Origin: Oscillospiraceae bacterium
GTDB lineage: Bacteria; Bacillota; Clostridia; Oscillospirales; Ruminococcaceae
NCBI GenBank assembly: GCA_017427265.1
Contig: JAFRTG010000021.1
Location: 434,001-498,000, forward strand
Direction: 5' to 3'
DNA: 64,000 nucleotides
Shown: positions 1 to 6,881 of the stretch, piece after piece
Numbering within the stretch: the first letter of the stretch is position 1
How the letters are laid out: each line of letters starts with the position of its first letter
The notes under the pieces: generated by a model
The model's database searches: none
The model's input: the letters and a program-made list of their open reading frames with translations, nothing else
What the model was told of the DNA's origin: nothing
Program-made: the position numbers and the translations under genes

Positions 1-206
1 TGCGTGCAGCCGTTTGCGACCGCCCATTCCTTCATTGCATTTGCAACGGCATCGGCTGCGTCTCTGGGGAGCGGTGTTCCCATTCTGCGGGTTGCCATGA
101 CAGCTTCAAATACCTTTTTCGGCAGGCAGCTGCGCATGACATTTTCATTGAACACATTGCAGCCGAAATAGGTATCCGGCGAAGCATTCTTCTCAATATT
201 CTGCAT
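1..206 (-). CDS. glnN: Glutamine synthetase type III (GlnN), N-terminal part
   Basis: ATP-dependent glutamine synthesis from glutamate and ammonia in the cytosol. Only about 68 N-terminal residues are in the window; the rest lies beyond base 1. The visible part has the pattern seen at the start of GSIII enzymes: an FG..VFNE.VM segment, then LPK..FEAV, then an alternation ending AVANAMKEWAVANGCT. The ATG at 206 is taken as start, but the only strong Shine-Dalgarno (CCCTCCTT on the plus strand, 253-260) sits too far upstream for it. That site is well placed for an in-frame CTG at 245, which would add 13 residues. A clear promoter lies upstream. Family call confident; exact start uncertain. Confidence 0.85.
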   Translation of the reverse strand, partial: MQNIEKNASPDTYFGCNVFNENVMRSCLPKKVFEAVMATRRMGTPLPRDAADAVANAMKEWAVANGCT

Positions 207-299
207 AACCCTCTGCGATACAGCCCGTGCGCACGGTGCGAACAGACCGTATCCCTCCTTTCATCTCAGTCCGGCAGGTTACCGGTTCCTTACCGTTCT

Positions 300-328
300 A
301 TTATAACAGAAAAGGCAGCAGAAAGCAA
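300..328 (-). promoter_or_regulatory. Promoter of glnN
   Basis: Reading the minus strand, TTGCTT (323-328), a 17-bp spacer and a perfect TATAAT (300-305). It points at glnN and leaves a leader of roughly 85 nt. Confidence 0.75.
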
Positions 329-425
329 GAGCATTCTGCGAATATACCCGCTGTCCGGCTGATTGCGCAAGGAATTTGTACAGCCTGCCGAATCCGAACG
401 GAAATTTCCGGTGTACACAGCCGGA

Positions 426-459
426 TTCGACAGCTTTTCCGCCGGAGATATGCTATACT
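426..459 (+). promoter_or_regulatory. Spo0A box and -10 of the spoIIG promoter
   Basis: TTCGACA (426-432) is the exact reverse complement of the Spo0A box TGTCGAA. It lies 21 bp before a TATACT -10 (454-459), with no good -35 at 17 bp. This is the architecture known for Spo0A~P-activated spoIIG promoters, where 0A boxes cover a poorly spaced -35. The start codon follows within about 20 bp, so the leader is very short. Confidence 0.65.
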
Positions 460-476
460 GAGCGCGGTGAATGCCA

Positions 477-1298
477 ATGACGATCTATCTGGATGTTCTG
501 CTGCTGTCCAATCTCTGGGCAGATTATGCGCTGCTGCGCACAGCCGCCCGTCTGACGCACACGCCGCTCGGCACAAAGCGCGGACTTGCCGGCGCGCTGA
601 CGGGTGCTGCTTCTGCACTGACAATTCTGCTGCCGCCGCTGCCGCTGCCGGTCTGCCTTGGAATGCGTATGCTGCTGGCACTGGCGGTCTGCGCGGCGGC
701 CTTCGGGATCCGGAATCCGCGGCATCTGCTTCGGCAGACGGCAGTTTTTCTGGCGGTCAGCCTGTTTTTCTGCGGCTTCCTGTATCTGCTCGCAATGCTG
801 CGGAAGCCGTCCGGCTGGTATGTGCAGAATGCTGTCATCTACGCAGATATCTCAATGATGACGCTGCTGCTCGGCACTGCGGCAGCATCCGCGGTCTCGG
901 TGCTGCTTGCGCGGCGGAACGCATCGGCGCCGCAAAAAGGTTACAGTCTGCATCTGCGGATCGGCGGGAACGATCATGTGCTGCCGGCGCTCGCAGATAC
1001 GGGCAATCTGCTGCGCGATGCATTCACGGGAAAGCCTGTTGTGATCTGCCCGGCGTCGGCGTTTCCGGAATGGCTCCGGCAGTATCCGGATGCCGAATCG
1101 GCTGCGGCATCCTGCAAGGGCTTCCGGATGCTGCCGGTACAGAGCGTCACCGGGCAGCGGCTGCTTCCCGCTTTTCAGCCGGAATACGCGGCGGTTCAGC
1201 GGGCGGAATCGCGCAGCGAACAGCCGGTGGATGTCCTGATTGCACTGACGGCAGAGGTCGGAACACCTGCCGTGATTCCGGCCTGCTGCATTCGATAA
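477..1298 (+). CDS. spoIIGA: Sporulation sigma-E processing peptidase SpoIIGA
   Basis: Membrane aspartic protease that cleaves pro-sigma-E to active sigma-E in the mother cell after asymmetric division. About 273 residues. The N-terminal half is five or so hydrophobic segments (residues 1-145). The soluble C-terminal half carries the catalytic DTGN motif (A-L-A-D-T-G-N, near residue 170) of the family. The ATG at 477 gives the typical SpoIIGA opening (MTIYLDVLLL...) and has GGTGA at 466-470 as ribosome site, so it is preferred over the ATG at 471. It is followed after 21 bp by its substrate gene sigE. Somewhat shorter than the Bacillus protein (about 309 aa). A Spo0A-box-like promoter precedes it. 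Confidence 0.93.
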   Translation: MTIYLDVLLLSNLWADYALLRTAARLTHTPLGTKRGLAGALTGAASALTILLPPLPLPVCLGMRMLLALAVCAAAFGIRNPRHLLRQTAVFLAVSLFFCGFLYLLAMLRKPSGWYVQNAVIYADISMMTLLLGTAAASAVSVLLARRNASAPQKGYSLHLRIGGNDHVLPALADTGNLLRDAFTGKPVVICPASAFPEWLRQYPDAESAAASCKGFRMLPVQSVTGQRLLPAFQPEYAAVQRAESRSEQPVDVLIALTAEVGTPAVIPACCIR

Positions 1299-1319
1299 CA
1301 CATGGAAGGGCGTGTTTTG

Positions 1320-2039
1320 ATGGAAAAAATCAAACGGTATCTGATGCTGCTGCAAAGGCGGCTGTTCGGGCGGGATGCGGAATCCGCCGTGCATTATCTC
1401 AACGGCACCGACCGTCTGCCGCCGCCGCTGACAAGGCACGAGGAGACTGAGGCGTTTGCGGCGCTTGCACAGGGCGACCGCGCAGCCCGCGAAAAACTGA
1501 TCGTGCACAATCTGCGGCTGGTGGTTTACATCGCAAAAAAATTCGAGACGCCGGCTGCGAGTCTGGATGACCTGATTTCCATCGGTACGATCGGGCTGAT
1601 GAAGGCGGTGGCGACGTTTCATCCGGAGAAAAACATCAAGCTGGCGACCTATGCCTCGCGCTGCATTGAGAATGAGATTCTGATGCATCTGCGGAAGGTT
1701 TCGCAGCAGCGGGCGGAGGTTTCGATTGACGAGCCGCTGAATGTGGACTGGGACGGCAATGAGCTGCTGCTGTCCGATCTGCTGGGGACAGACGGGGACG
1801 AGGTTTGCCGGGACATTGAAAACGAATCCGAACGGCGGCTGCTGCGCGAGGCGGTTGACCGGCTGAATCCGCGGGAGAAGCTGATTATGGAGATGCGCTT
1901 CGGGCTGAAGGACGGGCAGGAGAAAACGCAGAAGGAGGTTGCGGATGCAATCGGCATTTCGCAGTCGTATATTTCGCGGCTTGAGAAAAAGATCATCCGC
2001 CGGCTCCGCGCAGAGCTTGAAGATCTGATTTTTTCCTGA
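1320..2039 (+). CDS. sigE: RNA polymerase sporulation sigma factor sigma-E (pro-form)
   Basis: Early mother-cell sigma factor, 239 residues, the same length as the Bacillus protein. The hydrophobic-basic N-terminus ([16 protein letters not shown]) is the pro-sequence removed by SpoIIGA, with the expected junction just before a Tyr-Leu-Asn-Gly stretch and LPPPL. Region 2 ([12 protein letters not shown]...[14 protein letters not shown]...[14 protein letters not shown]) and region 4 with its helix-turn-helix ([23 protein letters not shown]) are intact. GGAAGGG at 1303-1309 favours the ATG at 1320 over that at 1302. No sigG follows; a strong hairpin closes the transcript. Confidence 0.96.
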   Translation: MEKIKRYLMLLQRRLFGRDAESAVHYLNGTDRLPPPLTRHEETEAFAALAQGDRAAREKLIVHNLRLVVYIAKKFETPAASLDDLISIGTIGLMKAVATFHPEKNIKLATYASRCIENEILMHLRKVSQQRAEVSIDEPLNVDWDGNELLLSDLLGTDGDEVCRDIENESERRLLREAVDRLNPREKLIMEMRFGLKDGQEKTQKEVADAIGISQSYISRLEKKIIRRLRAELEDLIFS

Positions 2040-2055
2040 TTTGCCGGCAGACGAA

Positions 2056-2091
2056 AGCACGCTTCCCGCATCAAACGGGAAGCGTGCTTTT
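2056..2091 (+). terminator. Rho-independent terminator after sigE
   Basis: Perfect 13-bp stem (2056-2068 with 2076-2088), 7-nt loop, T-run. It lies between converging genes and may serve both strands. Confidence 0.9.
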
Positions 2092-2097
2092 CAGCAA

Positions 2098-3165
2098 TTA
2101 CGACTGCACCGATTCGTTTTTTTCGCCGGTTTTCCGCATCCGGACGGAAAGCCGCACATGCGAGATCAGCGTGACGATTCCGCCTGCGATCAGCACAAGA
2201 TAATACGAAAGTCCTCTGCTGAGCAGCAGCGCCGGACGTACCAGATCCTGCCCGAAAATATTCGTAAACACAAGCAGGAAGCAGCCTTCCGTGATGCCCG
2301 CGGCACCCGGAAGCGGCAGCATCTCCGCCGCAATGCCGATCATGACCTGCAGCGTCAGAATGTCAATGAACTGCACGCCGTTCAGTCCGTATGCACGGTA
2401 GACCACCCATGTCACCGCGAACTGGCACAGCCGCTGTACAACCGTAATCAGGAAGATGCGGACGATGACCCGCGGATTCTGCCGGATATAGGCAGCCCCC
2501 GCCGTATAGGTATCACAGATGCGGTGAATCTTGGCGGTCAGCCGCTCTGAGGTTTTCTGCTTCATCAGCCGGTGCGCCGAAAACCATCCGATCAGCCTCA
2601 GGCCGATTCTGCGGATCCGTTCCGGGCGCAGCACCAGCAGCACCAGCAGCAGGATAAACGAAATGTTGAGCACAAAGCCGAGCACCAGCAGCCACGCCAT
2701 GCGCCCTGCATAGCGCGTCACGGTCTCATGCCGCAGAATCAGAAGGATTCCGCCCGCCGCGACGAGCACAGCCTTGTAGGCAATCGTAATCAGCATCATA
2801 ATCAGCGTAGAATAGCCGTAACGGATGCCGTCTCTTTTCATATATAACATCTGCACCGGCTGACCGCCCGATGCAGACGGGGTAATGTCACAGAAGAAAA
2901 AGCCGATGAACGAGTATTTCAGGCAGCGGCGGAACGGCGTTTTCTGTTTCAGCTTCCGCAGCATATAATGGATCACCGCGGATTCCCCGGCAATATGCAG
3001 GAAAACCAGCAGTGCCCCGACACCGATCCAGACCGGATTTGCCTCGCGCATATCCGAAAAGATTTCAGAGAGCTCCTGTCCGGAGAAAACCAGCCGGAAC
3101 GTCAGTCCGAAGATCAGTGCGACGAACAGTCCGTTCAGGAGACGTTTCAGCGTTTTTTTCTCCAT
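2098..3165 (-). CDS. Lysylphosphatidylglycerol synthase TM region / flippase-like membrane protein (UPF0104)
   Basis: Polytopic membrane protein of about 355 residues with seven to eight hydrophobic helices. It matches the stand-alone LPG_synthase_TM/UPF0104 pattern: a DITPSASGGQPVQ motif after the third helix and an LPLPGAAGITEG motif near residue 300, both hallmarks of the family. Such proteins resemble the flippase half of MprF and are often annotated as lysylphosphatidylglycerol flippases; the substrate here is not known. No aminoacyl-transferase domain is fused. The ATG at 3165 has AGGGAGGG upstream and is preferred over 3183. It has its own consensus promoter and converges with sigE. 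Confidence 0.85.
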   Translation of the reverse strand: MEKKTLKRLLNGLFVALIFGLTFRLVFSGQELSEIFSDMREANPVWIGVGALLVFLHIAGESAVIHYMLRKLKQKTPFRRCLKYSFIGFFFCDITPSASGGQPVQMLYMKRDGIRYGYSTLIMMLITIAYKAVLVAAGGILLILRHETVTRYAGRMAWLLVLGFVLNISFILLLVLLVLRPERIRRIGLRLIGWFSAHRLMKQKTSERLTAKIHRICDTYTAGAAYIRQNPRVIVRIFLITVVQRLCQFAVTWVVYRAYGLNGVQFIDILTLQVMIGIAAEMLPLPGAAGITEGCFLLVFTNIFGQDLVRPALLLSRGLSYYLVLIAGGIVTLISHVRLSVRMRKTGEKNESVQS

Positions 3166-3216
3166 GCAAGCCCTCCCTTCCATTTGTTTTTCCGGGTAAA
3201 AATCACACCGAATATT

Positions 3217-3245
3217 ATTATATCCGGAAACCGCCGCTTTGTCAA
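3217..3245 (-). promoter_or_regulatory. Promoter of the flippase-like gene
   Basis: Minus strand: TTGACA (3240-3245), 17-bp spacer, TATAAT (3217-3222); both hexamers match consensus. Confidence 0.85.
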
Positions 3246-3322
3246 TGACTTCAGAAAAATATAAGGTTTGACTTGTGAAAATTGTGTCGTTACAGTGAAA
3301 AAATGTGACATAATCGGTAAAA

Positions 3323-3349
3323 TTAGCACTCTCCCCTTGACAGTGCTAA
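3323..3349 (+). promoter_or_regulatory. CIRCE operator (HrcA binding site)
   Basis: TTAGCACTC (3323-3331), nine bases, CAGTGCTAA (3341-3349). This is the CIRCE inverted repeat with one mismatch (CAGTGCTAA for GAGTGCTAA). It overlaps the -35 and spacer of the hsp20 promoter, which fits repression by HrcA released on heat shock. Confidence 0.92.
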
Positions 3350-3365
3350 TCATTTGGAGTATAAT
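3337..3365 (+). promoter_or_regulatory. Promoter of hsp20
   Basis: TTGACA (3337-3342), 17-bp spacer, TATAAT (3360-3365), both perfect consensus. The -35 lies inside CIRCE, so occupancy by HrcA would block RNA polymerase. Confidence 0.9.
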
Positions 3366-3456
3366 GCAGACAGAGATCGGAAAGAATACCGGATGCGGGA
3401 ATCCGATCCCCCAAAATCCCGCATATCAAATTCAGAATTGGAAGGAGTTTTGCGTT

Positions 3457-3876
3457 ATGTTCGTACCGGGTGTTTTCAGAAGAAATGTATTCGATGACTT
3501 TTTTGAGTATCCGTTCGGCGACCGCAATGCGGCACAGCTGATGAAAACGGATGTGATGGAATCCGATCAGGATTATACGATTCTGATTGACCTTCCGGGT
3601 ATTGAGAAGGAAAACGTCACAGCCGAGCTGAAGGACGGTTATCTCACAATCACGGCTGCATCCTCGCAGCAGAATGACAGTCAGGACGACAACGGCAGAT
3701 ATCTCCGCCGCGAGCGGTTTTCTGGCTCGTACAGCCGCAGCTTCTATGTCGGCGATACGGTCACGGAGCAGGATATCGGGGCAAAGTTCGAGAACGGCGT
3801 CCTGAAGCTGACGATTCCGAAGAAGGAGCCGCAGCCTGCCATTGAAACCAAGCGCCTGATTCAGATCGAAGGCTGA
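3457..3876 (+). CDS. Small heat-shock protein, Hsp20/alpha-crystallin family
   Basis: ATP-independent holdase chaperone, 139 residues. The alpha-crystallin domain spans roughly residues 28-130: it opens with M-K-T-D-V-M-E, has the D-L-P-G-I-E-K-E-N-V turn, and ends with the F-E-N-G-V-L-K-L-T-I-P-K signature. The ATG at 3457 is preceded by AAGGAG at 3442-3447; upstream in-frame codons have no ribosome site. Expression should be heat-inducible through the overlapping CIRCE. It is a single-gene unit; no groES/groEL or dnaK lies in the window. Confidence 0.95.
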   Translation: MFVPGVFRRNVFDDFFEYPFGDRNAAQLMKTDVMESDQDYTILIDLPGIEKENVTAELKDGYLTITAASSQQNDSQDDNGRYLRRERFSGSYSRSFYVGDTVTEQDIGAKFENGVLKLTIPKKEPQPAIETKRLIQIEG

Positions 3877-3899
3877 CCGCATTTGCCGTAATCCGAAAA

Positions 3900-3992
3900 A
3901 AGCAAAGAAAAAGGTATCGCTGCACGATGATCTGTCATGAGGGCTTTGCCCTCAACCGTTATCAATCCGTCGGAGATACCTCTTTCCGGACA
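3900..3992. repeat. Short palindromic interspersed element (family B, internally deleted copy)
   Basis: Begins AAAGGTATCGCTG and ends CGGAGATACCTCTTTCC, whose reverse complement resembles the beginning, so the ends are imperfect inverted repeats. It contains GAGGGCTTTGCCCTC, a small palindrome. The same borders recur at about 37.95-38.16 kb and 57.83-58.11 kb with longer insides. A MITE-like element is likely; no transposase is linked. Confidence 0.55.
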
Positions 3993-3993
3993 G

Positions 3994-4027
3994 ACAGAAA
4001 GCCCCTGCGCGTGCAGGGGCTTTCTGT
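3994..4027. terminator. Bidirectional terminator between hsp20 and the YhfC-like gene
   Basis: Perfect 15-bp stem (3994-4008 with 4013-4027) and GCGT loop, A-rich left arm and T-rich right end. It lies between convergent genes. Confidence 0.88.
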
Positions 4028-4034
4028 TTGCAGT

Positions 4035-4682
4035 TTAATCTGAAAACGGATCCTGCAGTGCCTTCCGGCAGCGGTATGCGGCATAGCATATGCCGGCCGT
4101 CAGCAGGATACGCAGGAGCGCCGCAGGGACACTGTAGGGCGCGAGCGCACCCGTAAAATTGCTGAGCGCGTGCAGCAGCATCGCGGCGGGCAGCATGATC
4201 TTTGATCTGCCTGTGCGGATGCCGTACAGAATCAGCACCGTCACGCCGACCGCAAAGGCTGTTCCCTCAATCAGCGACCAGATACCCATCGGCAGAATAT
4301 CCGATGCGGCACTGCCTGTGCCGATAAGCCCGAAGCAGCTGATTCCGGCGCCGAATTCCTCATACGCGCTGTGCCCGATGCCGTAAGACGCGGCATCCTT
4401 CGGGCTGTCATAATCCGTGAGGAAAAAACGCAGCACCAGAAATTTTGCGCCCTCCTCCAGAAACCCGTAGAGCAATGCCTGCAGGATGAAATAAGAGAGC
4501 AGGTTCTCCTGACTGAATCCGGAACGGATCACAGCCCCGATGATGAACACCGGAAAACAGACCGGGAGCGCAATGAACGCAGGATAAAGCCGCGCACCGC
4601 TTTTTTTGTGCCAGAGAATCAGCAGCGCCGGCGGTCCGAACAGCCTGACGATACCGGCCAGAAAGCAGTTGATATCCGTCAC
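4035..4682 (-). CDS. YhfC-family glutamic-type intramembrane protease (probable)
   Basis: Membrane protein of about 215 residues with seven or so helices. Three motifs in membrane segments suggest the YhfC/PrsW-like intramembrane protease group: G-F-L-E-E-G-A-K-F near residue 92, G-I-G-H-S-A-Y-E-E near 119, and L-L-H-A-L-S-N-F near 180. The acidic pair and two histidines are what the family uses. The GTG at 4682 follows GGGAGG at a 5-base gap and is preferred over GTG 4688, which abuts it. It is the last gene of a minus-strand run (tgt, PP2C, GH5 lipoprotein, this gene) with gaps of 27-71 bp. Substrate unknown. Confidence 0.7.
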   Translation of the reverse strand: MTDINCFLAGIVRLFGPPALLILWHKKSGARLYPAFIALPVCFPVFIIGAVIRSGFSQENLLSYFILQALLYGFLEEGAKFLVLRFFLTDYDSPKDAASYGIGHSAYEEFGAGISCFGLIGTGSAASDILPMGIWSLIEGTAFAVGVTVLILYGIRTGRSKIMLPAAMLLHALSNFTGALAPYSVPAALLRILLTAGICYAAYRCRKALQDPFSD

Positions 4683-4709
4683 AATCACCTCCCGAATCGC
4701 GCAGTCTGT

Positions 4710-5978
4710 TTAAGCATATGTCTGCTCTGCGCCCGCAAACAGCAGCTCGCGCAGCAGACGGTCGGTCATCCGTGCCTGTCTGCGGTCGTAGAATTTTCCG
4801 CTCGTATCCCAGAGCACCGGGCAGATTCCGCGCGCTGCCGCTTCCGAGCAGACCGCAGAGAGATACTGCCGCACCGAATCCGGTTCCTTGTTCTGCAGCG
4901 GACAGCCGAATTCCGTGATGACCGCAGGAATCTTCCGTGCAGCGCAGTAGCCGTTCAGAAAATCCATCTGCGCCTGCAGCTGCTGCAGATCGTTATTGCC
5001 GCCCCAGAAGTCTCTGGCGGGCATTTCGTCGGTATCGGCCTCCAGGACACAGAAATCTGCGGGCGAGCTGAAATGCACAGCCAGCGCGCAGCGATCCTGC
5101 GGGTCGGACGGCATCTCCGCAGCGGGATCACATGCCGTTTCAATCTCCGCCGCATAGCCGGTAATCAGCAGATGCCGCCGGGCATTTCCGCCGCCGGAAT
5201 TGCGCACTGTGCGCACAAAGCTCTGATTGATTTCTGCCAGAAGTGCATAGGCATCCTCGCGGCCGAAATCAGCGCCGAGGGCAGGATCCCAGAGATCCGT
5301 CCAGCAGGGCGCACCGCCGTAGGACTCAAACAGCAGATGTGCACCCTCACCGCTGAATTCCGTGCAGATCTGCTGCCAGATGCGCGTATATTTTGCCATA
5401 CAGGCATTTTTTTTCGACGGGTCGGAAAAATCGTCAAACCAGCTGCCGTCGCGGTGTAGGTTGACAATCACGTACATGCCCGCCCGGAGCGCCCAGCCCG
5501 CGACCTCATGCACCCTTGCAAGATAATCCGGGTCGAGCTGGTTGTCCGCCTGTATCATATTCGACCATGAGACCGGAATCCGCAGTGTGCGGAAGCCCTC
5601 TGCCGCATAGCCTCCGATCATCTGCTGCGTAACGGGCGGGCTGCCCCATGCCGTTTCGCAGTCGCGGACAGTTTCTCCGCGGACACGGCTGCCGAAGCAG
5701 TCGAAGGTATTGCCGAGGCTGATGCCGTATCCCATCTCGCGGACGACGTCAGCAGTGCGCAGCACGCCTGCGGCATCCTCACGCCAGCCCTGTCCGTAAA
5801 CAGGCCCCGGACCGCGTGAAGGCTTTCTGACCGGAGCATCCGTGCCGGCTGTTCCGGTCTGTGCAGTCTGAAGCTCCTCAGGCGCCGGCGCGGAATCCGT
5901 CTGCTTCCGGCATCCGGAAAGCAGCGCTGCAGAGAGCAGGCCTGCCAGCATCGCGGCTGTGATCCTGCGAAAACGCAT
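4710..5978 (-). CDS. Divergent GH5-family lipoprotein lacking the usual acid/base motif
   Basis: Secreted lipoprotein of 422 residues. Signal peptide with lipobox L-S-G-C (Cys23), a 40-residue linker, then a GH5 (beta/alpha)8-type domain from residue 80 (MGYGISLGNTFDC, GFRTLRIPVSW, IVNLHRDGSW). The nucleophile region AVITEFGCP keeps its Glu (E356). Where GH5 enzymes have F-E-S-M-N-E-P, this protein reads F-E-S-Y-G-G-A-P (217-224), so the Asn-Glu acid/base is absent. The second His of N-L-H-H is Arg, and the H-x-Y position reads H-F. Either a changed mechanism or a non-catalytic glycan-binding lipoprotein is possible. ATG 5978 follows a GGGGGG ribosome site. Sits 31 bp after the PP2C gene. Confidence 0.8.
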   Translation of the reverse strand: MRFRRITAAMLAGLLSAALLSGCRKQTDSAPAPEELQTAQTGTAGTDAPVRKPSRGPGPVYGQGWREDAAGVLRTADVVREMGYGISLGNTFDCFGSRVRGETVRDCETAWGSPPVTQQMIGGYAAEGFRTLRIPVSWSNMIQADNQLDPDYLARVHEVAGWALRAGMYVIVNLHRDGSWFDDFSDPSKKNACMAKYTRIWQQICTEFSGEGAHLLFESYGGAPCWTDLWDPALGADFGREDAYALLAEINQSFVRTVRNSGGGNARRHLLITGYAAEIETACDPAAEMPSDPQDRCALAVHFSSPADFCVLEADTDEMPARDFWGGNNDLQQLQAQMDFLNGYCAARKIPAVITEFGCPLQNKEPDSVRQYLSAVCSEAAARGICPVLWDTSGKFYDRRQARMTDRLLRELLFAGAEQTYA

Positions 5979-6009
5979 TCCGTCCCCCCTTTCCGGCACC
6001 GGCCTTGTG

Positions 6010-6810
6010 TTATTCGTCAGAGATCGGAACCGTACTCTGCATTCCCGGAATCGGCACCTCATCGGGATAATGCACCGCAGCCGTCACTGTAATATTATCC
6101 TTGCTGCCGTTGGCCAGCGCCAGAACAACAAGCTCCTGCAGGCGCTTGGCAAGCGGCTTCGGTTTGGCAAGCACCTCTTCCATTTCAAAGGCGGTGACAT
6201 AATCGCTCAGACCGTCTGAGCACAGCAGCATGACATCGCCTGCGCGCATACCGTCCGGATAGACAATGACCTCCGGCTTCGGCTCTGCGTCGAGATTGCC
6301 GATGACCGGCATGACGATATGCCGGTGCGCGTGAACCTTTTTCTCCTCGACGGAAATGCTGCCCTCCTCATAGAGCATCTGCACCAGCGTCTGATCGCGG
6401 CTGATCTGTTCGAGCGTACCGCCCCGGTAGCGGTAAATGCGCGAATCACCGACGTTGAAGCAGTGCAGTCCGCCGCCCTCGTCGATCGCCACGCCGCAGA
6501 GCGTTGTCTGCATATTGGCCGTGCTTTTCTGCATGACGCTCTGCTCGGCAATGGATGTGTGAATTTCAAGAATCTTGCGCTTGAGATTCACGCGCGAGGA
6601 GTATTCGACCTCCGCGAGCATTTTCAGGCAGGTGCGGGACGCAAGCTCGCCGGCCTGTTCGCCCGAAACGCCGTCACAGACTGCCATCAGGAACGGCTCT
6701 GCAACCGCTGATTCCACGCAGCCCTCCGTATACACAATGCCCTCTGTCAGAAAGGCATCTTCATTATGCGGCCGGTTTCCGACCTCTGTGATTCCACAGC
6801 AATAATACAT
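6010..6810 (-). CDS. PPM/PP2C-type serine/threonine protein phosphatase
   Basis: Metal-dependent phosphatase of 266 residues, cytosolic, no membrane segment. PP2C motifs in order: T-E-V-G-N-R-P-H-N-E-D-A-F near the N-terminus (metal Asp), V-C-D-G-V-S-G-E-Q-A-G-E, a central N-V-G-D-S-R-I-Y-R, L-L-C-S-D-G-L-S-D, and G-S-K-D-N-I-T-V near the end. In many Firmicutes this enzyme (PrpC/Stp) opposes a PASTA kinase encoded next door; no kinase is visible here. ATG 6810 is preceded by GGGGTGAT. It lies 71 bp after tgt and 31 bp before the GH5 lipoprotein on one strand. An IreB homologue, a known substrate of this signalling route in enterococci, is elsewhere in the window. Confidence 0.92.
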   Translation of the reverse strand: MYYCCGITEVGNRPHNEDAFLTEGIVYTEGCVESAVAEPFLMAVCDGVSGEQAGELASRTCLKMLAEVEYSSRVNLKRKILEIHTSIAEQSVMQKSTANMQTTLCGVAIDEGGGLHCFNVGDSRIYRYRGGTLEQISRDQTLVQMLYEEGSISVEEKKVHAHRHIVMPVIGNLDAEPKPEVIVYPDGMRAGDVMLLCSDGLSDYVTAFEMEEVLAKPKPLAKRLQELVVLALANGSKDNITVTAAVHYPDEVPIPGMQSTVPISDE

Positions 6811-6881
6811 GTTATCACCCCGAAGCAATGCGAAATCCGTTCGCGTATTGTGTTTGATATCTGCGCGCCGCCGTGTGCGGT

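Noticed and set aside
852-2060. Long minus-strand open frame (402 codons) opposite spoIIGA and sigE
   Set aside because: Lies antisense to two well-supported genes, no ribosome site, His/Arg/Gln-rich composition typical of the antisense frame in GC-rich coding DNA.
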